Assembly (NCBI GenBank): GCA_037102815.1
Contig: BTPP01000005.1
Span: 806,001 to 870,000 of the forward strand
Direction of reading: 5' to 3'
Length of the DNA stretch: 64,000 bases
DNA from: Neurospora intermedia
Taxonomy: Eukaryota; Ascomycota; Sordariomycetes; Sordariales; Sordariaceae
Shown piece by piece: positions 34,329 to 44,853 of this stretch; positions within the stretch are counted from its first letter, which is position 1, and every line of letters begins with the position of its first letter. Below the pieces are notes generated by a model that was given only the letters and a program-made list of their open reading frames with translations, searched no databases and had not been told where the DNA came from. Position numbers and translations under genes: made by a program.

Positions 34329-34841
34329 ATGCCTATCATCGCGATTGCCCACGTCGTTGAGGTCCTCATGTTTGCCGGCGTCTTTGCAGGCACCATCTCG
34401 GATTATTGCAGAAAGCACCCTGGAAGGGGTTGTGTCAACAAGCGCGATCTCATGACAGAGCTTGCGTCTGCTCCTATCCTGAACGTCCGTCAAGACGTAG
34501 GCCCTTGCAATGTCCCAAGATACAACTTCGACATCTGCAACGGCCAGCTCCACGATCAGGCCAACAGGGGAATCAGGGTTCAAACCTCGATTCCCTCCGC
34601 TGGTGGTAAGTGATTCACTGGACGATGCCTTCAGACTGGCAGCAGTCTTGCTAACGAAGAACATTCATCAGTGGGCCAATTTGACAATGTGCCACCGGCC
34701 TGCATGAACCTTGCTGTGGCCTTGTCGGGCTCCTGCTCTGGCGAAGGCCCTCGCCCAACTCCTTGCGGCTCAGCCTGCCTGCAGTATACCGGACTCTCGG
34801 ACGACCAGTTCCGCCAGCTCTCCAGCTATCTCCAGAGCTAA
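34329..34841 (+). CDS. Small Cys-rich secreted-type protein, 148 aa
   Basis: Exons 34329-34605 and 34672-34841. The 66-nt intron has donor GTAAGT, branch TTGCTAAC and acceptor ATCAG and keeps the frame. The N-terminus (MPIIAIAHVVEVLMFAGVFAG) is a plausible signal peptide or anchor. The mature part has eight Cys, spaced as CRKHPGRGC, GPCN, DICNG, ACMN, GSCSG, PCGSACLQ, enough for four disulfides. It ends in a short helix (LSDDQFRQLSSYLQS). The upstream leader is A/C-rich (34211-34328). Small Cys-rich secreted proteins of ascomycetes act at the surface or in host/competitor interaction; a role here is only inference. The reading frame is intact, with good splice sites. Confidence 0.65.
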
Positions 34842-35481
34842 GGCAGCTGTCTGGTCCAAGAAACACTTCTGTGAGTGAACTCGAACTCTTGATTCCGAAG
34901 ACACATCATACTGACCATTGAGACTTGCTTCATCAGGAGTGTCTGTCCATAGTGAGGCCGTCTGTCTTAAACTGGCCCCTTAAGATGTGCGTGCTCTCGT
35001 GGTGGTTGGGCCTCTTAAGTGCTGAGAAAACCCGTCCTGGCCACTTCCCAAAGTTTTGGCTTGGAACGCGCGTACCTATTCTTCAATGCTTCTCTTTGGC
35101 CTTGGTTACCATGGTCAAAGGGAAACAGTCCTTTTCTATCTTGTCAAAACAGCTGATTTTGTTTTTTTCCTTTTTTACATTCGTTTGTCATACTTGAATT
35201 TCGATTTAGTGTACATAGCTGCCTAAAAAAGTCTGGATGAGAATTTACTTTGCCTTATCAAAACCCAACTCCCAAGCTTTTGGAACACGGTCAAGTGTTT
35301 GTACATGTAGAGGTAGATAGTCGAGAGTGGGTGTAGCTTGGCCATCAAACCGTCAAAGCCAACATCGCGACCACGAGTAGCTCAAGTGCGGTGTCGTCAA
35401 GCGTGTAGGTAGTCGTCGAGCCAACTCGAGATGCATGGGTGTAGAGGTATTCTCCTGGCCTCCCACTACTCCCATGTGCAG
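34842..35481. other. Intergenic region
   Basis: Contains the 3' side of the Cys-rich gene and a T-rich stretch (35157-35180). An open plus frame at 34925-35197 has no features and overlaps the likely 3' UTR. Nothing else is supported. Confidence 0.4.
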
Positions 35482-36061
35482 TCAATCATTTACTAAATAA
35501 GACCTTCCCTCGAAGGTTGTCCTTGTGCTCGACACGTTGCCGGTCTCATCTGCGATGTCTGATTCAGTCCGATCATTGCAATCTCGATAACCGCTTTCCC
35601 CCAACAAAGCATTGAAAGCTCGAAAGACGTCATCGCTAGGTACTCTTGCCCAAGGAGTCCAAGTTGATGGGATACGATGAGAAATTCTTTTACATATCGC
35701 TACTCCTGGACCGTTTCCAGCGACGATGATGGGTAATGCTCGTTGATTTCGATCAAAAGCAGGTCCGATTCTGTCTGTAGTAACGAACGATTGACGAAGA
35801 CATCACGGCTGTTCGTTTGTTCAATGACCGCCTCATGTAAAGGATGATCGAGGAAGCCCACCGTCGGTCCCGCACATGAGTATTAAATTTCATGCCGTAC
35901 GCGTTTGCTCTGATGAGTCCTTGATTCCCTAGAGCATCCCACCGACTGTTCATAGATTCTGGATGCAGTTGGCTTGAGCTTGGTAGAAACGGAGACTCAT
36001 CGACGATGAAGTTGAGAATAAACGCAGGACAGATCACTCGTCGATCCGATGTGACTTCCAT
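35482..36061 (-). pseudogene. Frame-shifted gene relic
   Basis: Three minus-strand frames in order read like one protein. From ATG 36061: MEVTSDRRVICPAF, ILNFIVDESPFLPSSSQL and MNSRWDALGNQGLIRANAYG. The next frame (about 35895-35703) has GPTVGFLDHPLHEAVIEQTN, then SLLQTESDLLLIEINEHY. A third (about 35760-35482) has ALPIIVAGNGPGVAICKRI and AFNALLGESGYRDCND. The shifts have no splice consensus. Unknown family; decay by frameshift is the simplest reading. Confidence 0.4.
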
Positions 36062-37302
36062 CCTAATAATGTTGATGGCTTCATGTGTGATTGAGAGTAA
36101 TTGAATTGTTGAACTACCCCTCGTAGGAATTCGAGACGGAGACGTAGGGTACTGTAGCGTAGGTAGTTCGTCAATCGTACCTATGTACTTCCATCGTAAT
36201 GTAATCTATTGTATCAGCTAATTTGGCTGTCCCTCTCTCTTATGTTTGTAGCTAGCTCGTGTCAATTGCTTTGTAAAGTTGCGAGCCGAATATTAAGATG
36301 GTAGCCGCGTAACACGCCCTGCGGAGGTCCTAATGGCCGTCGCTGCTTACCTCTATATACCTACCTAGATATTTCTATAACTACCTCGTTTACCCTACTA
36401 ATACGCTCGGCTATCTTACTCCTTCCGGGTATATGCTTGCCGTTATAGCCCGACTCCTGTACCCGGCAACCCGCGGGGATCAAGATCTTTTCGGAAAGGT
36501 CGAGAAAGTTCAGACGACAAGAACTAGATTTCTCCTGTTGCCATAGCAGCCATAGCAAACATCTCCTGCCAAGCAGTACTATCTCGAAATCCTCGAAACT
36601 AACCCCTGTTTATCCTTCTTATTCAACCTATCATAGAGTTAGTGAGGAGTGATATGACGATAGGAGATGGAGGTACCCATCAAGGTGTTTCGTCGTCAGG
36701 TCAACTGATTCTGTCTGCGACTGACGGCTGCCTAGATCAAAAGATCAGATGGTTTCTGTGATCTTATCTTTGTGACTTGCTTTGCTCCGTTATATTGTGT
36801 GCCTGTGCTCGTCGTGTGTATGTGTGTGTGCCCCACTCTGCTCTGCTCTTCTGCCTCGTGGTGTGAAAGTAAGGTAAACTCACTTTTTTTTCCTTTTTCC
36901 TATCTTTCTTCCTCTCCTCTTTTTCTAGACAGATACTTGAACATATCAACTGTCTTTGAGAAGGACACGACCAAGATCTCCCCATACACGTAAGGAACTT
37001 GTTGCTCGAGTTGTTGTGATCATCTGCTGATGTTGTTTTTGGCAGAACCCGCGCAAAGCAAGAAGAGCCTGCCTGCCGTTTTTTCTCTCTCCACCCACCC
37101 CAAGATTATCGTAAGGATTCCTGTCTCTTGCTGCCCCTCATCACCAAATCAGATCTCGAACCTCATTTCTCGCCTCGTTTGTCCCATCCCTATGGTGACG
37201 GTCCAAGAGGTTCATCTCTTTCTCGCCAAGGTCTCGCCTCAGTTTGGTGCCCTTTCAATATTCCCTTGTACGCATTTGTGACCGGACACTCACTAATAAT
37301 TC
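36062..37302. other. Upstream region of the PAM2-motif gene
   Basis: 36062-36700 is A+T-rich with TACCTACCTAGATA fragments. 36770-37302 is pyrimidine-rich and is the probable promoter and 5' UTR of the next gene. A leader intron is possible: donor GTAAGG at about 36990, acceptor GGCAG at about 37046. No other gene is visible. Confidence 0.4.
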
Positions 37303-40300
37303 ATGAACAGAACCGCAGAAATGGCTCCCGGGAAGAACCAGAGCACCAAGGCTGTCGTCGTGTCCTCCAACGGTAAAGGCAACGACAACGGCCCTGGTAC
37401 CACCGACGCCAGAGCCTGCGTCCGCGCCCGCGCCTGCGGTGGTGACGACGGCCTTGTGTCCTCTGCTTCTTTCTCTCCCTCCGCTTCCGCCCCCGTTTCT
37501 TCCTCCTCCTCCTCGGCGTCAGCGTCTTCCTCCGCTTCCCCCTCTCCGGCCCCCGCGCCCGTCCCCTCTTCTTCCTCCTCCGCCGCCGCCGCCGTTAGCA
37601 CGGGCAGCCGTGTTGCTGGTGGTAGTGGAGGTAGAGCCAGGTGGATGAGCGCGCCGGAGCAGGCGCGGTTGAAGTACGTGCACGTGCGTGCCGCGGCCTC
37701 GTACATTGGTGTGCTCCGGTCGCCCTTCTTCCCCCAGGACGGAGCGGCGTACCTGGCTCACCTGGCGAGCGTCAAGGCGCGCGAGTTGGAGAAGATGCGG
37801 GCCAAGCTGAAGGCGAGGTTATCGAAAGATGCCAAGGCAAAGTCAAAGTCGAAGTCGAAGTCGTCCGGGGGTTCGTCGTCGTCTCGCTGGGCTCTGTTGC
37901 CTGTTGTTGGGGTCTCTGGGGGTCTTGCGTCGTGCTGGGTCCCACTTTACCATGGCGGTGGTGGTGGTGGTGCCTCCGGGCTGCTGCTGCTGCCGTCGGT
38001 AGAGCATGGACATCATGTCAATGATAATGACAATGACAATGTCGAAGGGGGTGTGAAGAGCGAGGGTGGTGAGGCCAAGGGGAAGGCTGTGTCTGCTGCT
38101 GCTTCTTCTTCTTCGGAGGAGGCGGCGGCGGCGGCGGCTGGAACCGAGCCGCCATCTTCTTCTTCCACCTCCGGAGATGACCGTTCGTCTGGGGGTAACG
38201 AGGGGCCTCCCAGAGGCAACCCCAGCAATAGGGTCAACACTAGCGTTGACACACTTCCTTCTGCTTCTTCTTCTTCTGAAGCTTTTGCCGCGGCTGCCGG
38301 TACCTTCGACACCATCACCACCTCCGATACCCCTTCCAACACCACTTCTGCCGCCAACCGTGGGTTCTCCATTCGTGGAGGACTCACGCCGCCTTCATCT
38401 CCCTGCCCTCCCGCGCCTCGTCTAGCTCCCTTGCTGAAGGGCAAGACGAACTTGACAGAGGATTTCCTCTCGGTCATTCTGGCCAAGCCGAATCCGTTCA
38501 ATGGGTTCTGGACCGTCAAGTCTCCGGATTCGGATAACGCCTCCTCGCCTGGGCCCGAGAACATCCCGTTTCCAAGCGCGGCCGAGTACATGTACGAAGC
38601 CAACCGCCGCGTCAGCCAGGTTTCCCCGGGGCAACCCAGCCTGAGCGCGCGCGATAACGTTGTCGCTGCTGGTCCTGGCAACGTTTGTGCCGACAAGAGG
38701 AACAAGAAGATGAAGAAGCAGAAGTGGAATCAGGAAGGAAGCAAAGGTAGCAAGCCGCGTGCGCCCGAATCCGCCGTGCCGCCTGTGTCTGTGGCCTGGG
38801 GTCCGCCCAGCCGTGCCTGGCCTTTGCCTCGCTGGCAAGGGCACATCAGGAATGGTGATGCTGGACACCAGAACCACAATCAGCATATGTACTTGGACGA
38901 AGGCTATGTGCGCCGCCTTTGGTCGGAAAAGCTGGAGCCACATCAGCAGTTCGCGCGCCTGAGGAAGGCTGAACTTACTTTGTGTGTCGGCCAGAAGCGA
39001 GAGCTGGCTGGGTCCGGGATCGAGGGACTGATCACCTCTCCTACCGGCAGGACTCACCATGAGCTCGAGCTGATGGTCGGTGATGCCCAGTTTGATTTCA
39101 GCAGCAGCAGACAGGTGGCTTCGGCTCCTGATCTCATTTATCACAGCGGTCTCGCCTCTTCGGTGGCAGAACCAGCTCACCATTACACAGGTCTCTTCGC
39201 GGCGGCGGTTGAAGCTACACCCATCACCCTCTCCTCTTCCTCTTTCTCCGCAACAGCCATACCGTTTGTGCCGCGGTCCCTGGCTCCCAACGCTCCCGAG
39301 TTCGTACCCTTCGGTCGACGTAGCGAAAGGGATTCGCTCTCTGCTACTGCCGAGGAGTTCGTTCCGCCTTTAAGTGCCGCCCCTGCCGCTATCTACCCCC
39401 AACAGCATCAGTCATCATCAGCCGAGCAGTCGTCGTTGTCTTCGGAACCCCTATCTTTGGTGCAGCAACAACAGCAACAGCTCAGCGGAGAAGAGTCGTT
39501 ATCGTTTTTGGACCCCGGCCGCGTCAACACTTGGACAGATTACCGTCGTGACCACCCTCGTGCGCCTCGGCACCTGAGGCCATCTCACCAAGGTCACCAA
39601 CGGAATCATCACCAGCCAGAGCTCTCACTTTGCCGCCCTTCCAGCGTACCGTTTGGCTCTTGCTCGTTTCCTTCGCACGCCTTCTTACCCCCTTGCGAAC
39701 CCCAGGCTGCCACTGCTACCAAGGAGAAGGACAAGCTGCCGCCCTCGTCTTTGTTCGATCCAGCCCGTCCAGATTTCGAGGAGAACTTCCCGCCCCTTGG
39801 CCAAGCCCCTACTCACGCCCACACCAAAGCCAAGCTGTTCAAGTCATTCAAGCAGCAGCAGAAACAGCAAACCAAGGCATCCAATTCTGCTGGCTCTCCC
39901 TCCTAGTTGGAGGAGACCAGCAACTTGGATGCTAGCAACTCTCACCACGCTGCTGTTCAAGATGACCACGGCCACAGCCAGGAGGACATCTACGCTGCCA
40001 GCCCCGTTCTTCCGTCTGCATTGGCTGCAGCTGTCGCCAGCATCATCACCACTACCACTGGCAACAACACGGCAAAGGAGACGATCAAAGGCACCATCAG
40101 TAGCGATGGTGATGGTGCAACTTGCGCCGGCCCTGATGAGACTGGCGGCGACAACCAGATCCAAGCCCAAGTCCATCCCGCCCAGCGCCAGCCCCAGATT
40201 CTTCCCAACGCTCCTGAGCAGCACTACAACGAAGCGATCCCGTCGATTTACTCGGCAGAGGAGCAACGTCTGCTCCTGCAGACTTACCACTCCGACCGTG

Positions 40301-41208
40301 GCGGTCCTGACCCTGTCTCTGATCTTAGCCCTGGCCTGGCTTCTCTCCCTGGTTTCCCTATGGTCCCTATAGGCACCACCCCCGGACCGCTTACTTTCCC
40401 GCCTGCGCCGCCTGCTTCCTACCTCCACGGCTACGGCTACACCCACGGGTACCATCACCAACCGCTGCCGCCGCCTCACCAACCTCTTCAACCTCTTCAC
40501 CCCCAGCGCCGCGTCCACTTCGCCGACCACAACACAGTAATCTACCTCCCTCCTTCGCCTCCGCCTTGGGAGAACGTAGGCGGCGTATGGGAGTTAGTGC
40601 CTCAGCAGCGTCCAGATGGTGACAGCGCTGGTTTTGGTTTTGGTTCTGCTTCTGCTTCCACTTCCGGGTTCAAGTCCCACTACACTCCTGCTTTCCTCCA
40701 CCACAACGACGCATGCCCAAACCCTTTCGTTCCCCGCCACCTGACAGCCTCGCCAGCCTCACCAAGTTCGGAGCAGCAGCTCCCCCTTCCGGCTCCCTAT
40801 AACTACTTCTCTTGCTCTTCGCGGCTTATTTCCTCTCACCTCTTTGAGCGGGCTCAAGTCGCTTCCCAGCAGCAGCAACAGCAGCAACAAGGACCCCCTC
40901 CTGCCTTCAACTCCGGCTACCCAGCCTCTTTTCCCGCTCCCAACCCGGGTTCGGTCCCGCCGTTGTCCTGGGAGATCTTGGAGATGGTGGATGTGTTGGA
41001 CTTGGTGGAGGACTTGAGGAGTGCGGGGGTGGTGGAGAGGGAGGCGGAGGCGTGGCAGTTAAGGGCGCCGGTTGGTGAGAGAACGTGGGATTTGAGTTTT
41101 GGAGATGGAAGTGGGGATGTGCAAGGGGAAGTGGAGGAGATTGGGTTGGAGGAGGTGCCTGTTGTGGTGAGGGAGTTGGTGAAGGAGATTGATGAGTTTG
41201 ATGATTAG
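37303..41208 (+). CDS. PAM2-motif (poly(A)-binding-protein-interacting) low-complexity protein, split by one in-frame UAG
   Basis: One reading frame of 1302 codons is broken only by TAG at 39904-39906: 867 codons before it, 433 after, no shift. ATG is at 37303 (next Met at 37321). A conserved-looking helical block (APEQARLKYVHVRAAASYIG, PFFPQDGAAYLAHLASVKARE, residues ~115-165) is followed by disordered Ser/Ala/Gly-rich sequence. Two PAM2 motifs, the ligands of the PABP MLLE domain, stand at residues ~659-669 (SLAPNAPEFVP) and ~678-688 (SLSATAEEFVP). NFPPLG is at ~828. After the UAG come a His/Pro/Gln-rich part, RVHF (40510-40521, a PP1-docking-type RVxF motif), WENVGGVWELVP, poly-Gln and an acidic helical end. 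The part after the UAG has no ATG for ~140 codons, so it is not a separate gene. No intron donor that would remove the TAG is convincing. Confidence 0.7.
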
Positions 41209-41650
41209 GGTTGGGGGGGAAAGAGGAATGAGTGAAAGAGGAGGAATTTGTGAAGGGAATTGGGATGTGAAGTTTGGGTGGTGGAGGATGTGGTATCTGG
41301 AAGGAGTTTGGAACTAGAAAGAGTCGGGAATCAAAAGGAAAGTAAGGCGTATCCGTGCCTTAATTCTGCTGGAGTACAGATGATATCTTCTGGTTTGCTT
41401 GTTTGCTGGATTCGATAAAGTTTGTTGTGCGGGGAATAAAAGTTTGGGTGACATTAGAAAAAGTTCAGACCAGATCAGGGGCAAGCACCTTGTTTGGTTT
41501 TCGAAATAACCATGATTGTTTCCGCCCAGCATTGAACCCTAATTGTGAACTTCATTCATCCAACAGTGTGTCCTGCCCCTAAATCATCTTGAACTGAAGG
41601 GCCTTGCGGCGTTTGTCGTTTACTTTACACGTCGAATCCACAATCCCTCT

Positions 41651-42858
41651 TCATTTCGCCCGTGCTAAAGGTAGAAACTGTCTCCGAAATGATAAATTGT
41701 GGGCCCCGGCTTGAAATCGGAGGTTTTCTTGCTGCAGCCGGCGGAAGGAATGGCCTTGGGTTTGACGAAGCGAACTTGGTGGCGTGGTATCAGCTTCGTG
41801 AACCAGCCGCGGTGGCCATCTCGGCAGTATGGCGATGGACAAACTGGACAACCCCGCATCTACCTCGAAGTCGAAGTTGTCGAATGCCTCGAAGAAGTCG
41901 GTTTCAAGGTCAACAATAACATCGTGGACATATTGTGAGACGATGGTTGAGCCGCCTGGGTGGGTGTGATGGGCGTTGAGCCACAAGAATCCACGGCGCG
42001 AGCGGTAATGGGCCTGCAAGCGCTGGCATATTCGGCTGGTGGAGCCCCTTCAGCTCGTCGATGGTGTATTGCCGAGCAGACATGTTGACGTGGTTTGAGT
42101 GGCTCAAGATGATGGATCGAGTCAAGCTCAGCGATGGAGCTCGGGTTCTTGAGCGCCTGGAAACCAGATGGCATCATGGCCGTTTTTCGTACCCGGTTGG
42201 TAGAGCTATTGTTGGGGGTCTCCCCTCCTGCTTGATCTTGCTGAGTTGGGTATGTGAGGCAGTGTTTCTCGCTGCAGCATCTTTAACAACTGGTGGTGGT
42301 GGTTGTTGGGTTTCAGGTGGGAACAACGACAGGAGAATTATGTCCCAACCTCAGGATCCGTCCCGGCAAGGGATGCGGTTTGGTCCAGTCCGTCCTTTGC
42401 CACGCTGCCGGGATGGCCATCAACCAGATGCAGGGATATCCGATCGGCAACTCATGCGTTCGTCTCTCCAAAAGCCGCTCCCAGAACAGCTCCGGATTCG
42501 GCACCTTGGCCAATGCTGTTCATGGCGTAATTTTGGAAGTTGAAGCCACGTGGGATTCCAGTCGGTTGCTGGCCGTTGGTGGCCGGGACGAATGTGGGAT
42601 CACGGCGTGATAGCTGTTGGACAAGTGCTCAATTGGTTGGGCTGCAATTGAGAAAGTCGTGGGTACTCTGGGTGGGATGACGGCAGGAGAACGGCTGTTC
42701 TGGTCAAGAGGTGGATGATTGGGGTACAAATTGTTGTCCAGGTTCAGGTCCGGGTCCAGGTTCAGATTCAGGTTTGGTGATGGGAAAGGTTTGTGGCAGA
42801 GTCGATTGTCAAGAACCTTGCCGTCTGCTTTCGTTCGTTCGTTCTGTTGGCGTGGCAC
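41651..42858 (-). pseudogene. Disrupted gene; part resembles an eIF4E-binding-type segment
   Basis: Minus-strand frames: 42858-42520 (NERTKADGKVLDNRL; an NLNLNLDPDLNLDNNL repeat; IPPRVPTTFSIAAQPIEHL), 42513-42313 (NPELFWERLLERRTHELPIGY), then PETQQPPPVVKDAAARNTAS to about 42165. Then come MSARQYTIDELKGL (about 42083-42042) and finally 42019-41651 (RRGFLWLNAHHTHPGGSTIV, HDVIVDLETDFFEAFDNF). The frame changes several times and stops intervene without good splice sites. QYTIDEL resembles the Y-x4-L core of eIF4E-binding motifs; that link is speculative. Either a badly decayed gene or one with introns I cannot place. Confidence 0.35.
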
Positions 42859-44112
42859 AAAGCGCTTTGGCTATTTTCTGCGATATCGGCATCCTCCAAT
42901 CTCACGATACCTTCAAGTTCCAACAGCAGTTTCAAGGGGTAAATAAAGCCTCTAGCACCAACAGCAGTAATACTAAGGTTCTGGATCAAATCGGACTAAT
43001 ATCCTCATCGAGGGCTTCATCGAAGTGCCGTCAAGGTTCTGGCCTACTTACTTATTGCCAACCAGGTTCTCAATGATTACCACTTGTAAGGAGAGGATAA
43101 AATGAAATGAAGGAAGGGAGTGAGATGCTTATCTGTCTGACAAACTCGGTACTTGTATCATGGACACAACTGGGACACTCGCCCCAAGGCTATTGCACTT
43201 TAAATTGTGAGAATCGCGAATGGCCGCCCTTGACCCCGGGACCGTGGAAGCAAAGAGAATTGAATGACTGGAAATACATGGAGTGAGATGATGTGCTTGG
43301 CGAATATATAGACTTTTCTTTGACGTAGCTGAACTTGACTCGTATCATCAAGTGATTCCAATACTTTTGCTCTCATTCCGTGGTGTTTAGTGCCTGAGTT
43401 CAAGCTATGCATGTGAAAAGAGTTCGGACACCAGGAAGTGCAAGTACCTCGACCTTGTCGTTTCGATATTTAGCAGCAGCACAGCGCAGAGGAAAGGAAA
43501 GAAAGAAATAAAAATGCTGATAGAATGACTTCCACCGTCAGCACTATGTGCGCGAAGCTTTCTGTAACTCGTCCGTTGAGTGTATAACTGAATATCGAAG
43601 AGTGTCTGTCTGGTCAATGTATTGAGCCGTGTTCCGAATGTTTATATTTTGGACCCCAGTCTTTTCCAGTCTTTTAGCACTTGCGAAAAAGGGGCGTCAG
43701 CCGCCAAGAATTCAACCACCCACCATCCGCCAATATTTCGGGCAAGGGGACAGGGGAACACGGATAACAACGGAACAGACGATTTCTAGATTCGCTTGAT
43801 TCTTCTAGAAGGTGGCTGACCGCACAGGGCTGGCACAACGGCATCTCGGTTCTTGGCTACACTATATGTAGAAAAGGAGAGGGCAAGGCGAGGAGGGCTT
43901 AGGCGGATCCCGAACCTTGTTCGTTGCGGAGTTTTGGCGAAATAGGCAATGCCATCTTTGACATGATGTTTTGGAAATTCTATGAGGCAAACGGGTATCG
44001 TGGGGGTTCCAATGCTTTGGGTTGGGGCGATGGGGTTTCCGCTGTCGATCAAGCAGACATGCCTGGTATAAGTTTATCAGATGAACTATGTGCCTATGCC
44101 GTGTGTCTGGAC
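42859..44112. other. Intergenic region left of the inverted-repeat element
   Basis: No gene is supported. Open frames at 43200-44050 lack domains and start context. The sequence is unremarkable apart from short direct repeats in the 42720-42780 margin. Confidence 0.35.
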
Positions 44113-44265
44113 TCTGGTACGGTGGCCCAAGTGCGTGCTAGGCCGTTTATCCAAAAGTTCAGAAAACAAAAGTCTATACCAGCTGCAGGCATTAGGCTTG
44201 CACTGGGGGGTGGCATCAGATCCTTGTGTATAACCTTGATAAGCTGTCTCCCACCAAGTCTCTAG

Positions 44266-44385
44266 TCCCATTAACTCCCGTCAACTCCCATTGACTCCCA
44301 TTGACTCCCATTGACTCCCATTGACTCCCATTAACTCCCATTGCTTCATTGCTTCATTGCTTCATTGCTTCATTGCTTCATTGCT
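44266..44385 (+). repeat. Two adjoining minisatellites
   Basis: 44266-44340 is a run of a 10-bp unit (CCCATTGACT, some copies CCCATTAACT or CCCGTCAACT), about 7.5 copies. 44341-44385 is a 9-bp unit (TTGCTTCAT), 5 copies. They share the CATTG core, so the second may have grown from the first. Confidence 0.85.
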
Positions 44386-44412
44386 TTCGCACGAGAGGTT
44401 TGCTGACTTTAG

Positions 44413-44594
44413 GTAGCAGTGCAAATGGACCTTGGCTCCCATCGCTGGCTGCCTTGCACTTGGTTCTTCTCCAAATTTTTGAATTGGGGTAAGGTAACAG
44501 TGCAAATGGATCCCGCTCTTCCCTCCCCCCCACCCTTCCCAAGGGAAGCCTTGGCGCTTAGAACCCCCTAGTAAAGTAATAATGCAAATGGGTC
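44413..44594 (+). repeat. Three degenerate copies of a ~81-bp repeat
   Basis: The motif GTA-rCAGTGCAAATGGAyCC recurs at 44413, 44494 and (as GTAATAATGCAAATGGGTCC) 44576, spaced 81 and 82 bp. Sequence between copies is only loosely similar. Confidence 0.5.
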
Positions 44595-44638
44595 CTTCTA
44601 CCTTTGGAAAAGAAAAGTGTAGAAGGAAAAGAGGAGAA

Positions 44639-44677
44639 GAAGGAAGGAAGGAAGGAAGGAAGGAAGGAAGGAAGGAA
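44639..44677 (+). repeat. GGAA microsatellite
   Basis: About nine copies of AAGG/GGAA inside the inverted-repeat element. Confidence 0.85.
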
Positions 44678-44853
44678 AGAACGAAAATGAAGGAAAAAAA
44701 GAAGAAGAAAAAAGGTTGAAGTGAAAGTTCAAAGTCTGGGCGTAAGCGTTGTACGGTAGAGGCGTTGATATAAAATGGCCAACAGCTGGCTGCAGATGGG
44801 AGCTCGGATCAATTTATAAACGGCCTAGCACGCACTTGGGCCACCGTACTCTG

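Larger units (their letters stand above)
44117..44849. mobile_element. 733-bp non-autonomous element with perfect 34-bp terminal inverted repeats
   Basis: The left end 44117-44150 and right end 44816-44849 are exact inverted copies (34 of 34 by eye), starting GTACGGTGGCCCAAGTGCGT. Both outer flanks read TCTG (44113-44116 and 44850-44853), a candidate 4-bp target duplication. The interior holds two minisatellites, three ~81-bp spaced copies of a GTAACAGTGCAAATGG-type motif, and a GGAA microsatellite, but no transposase. This is the form of a MITE or a deleted DNA transposon. I do not recognise the family. Confidence 0.65.

Noticed and set aside
38013-38705. 230-codon minus frame inside the PAM2 gene
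   Set aside because: Shadow of the plus-strand frame caused by high GC at third positions.
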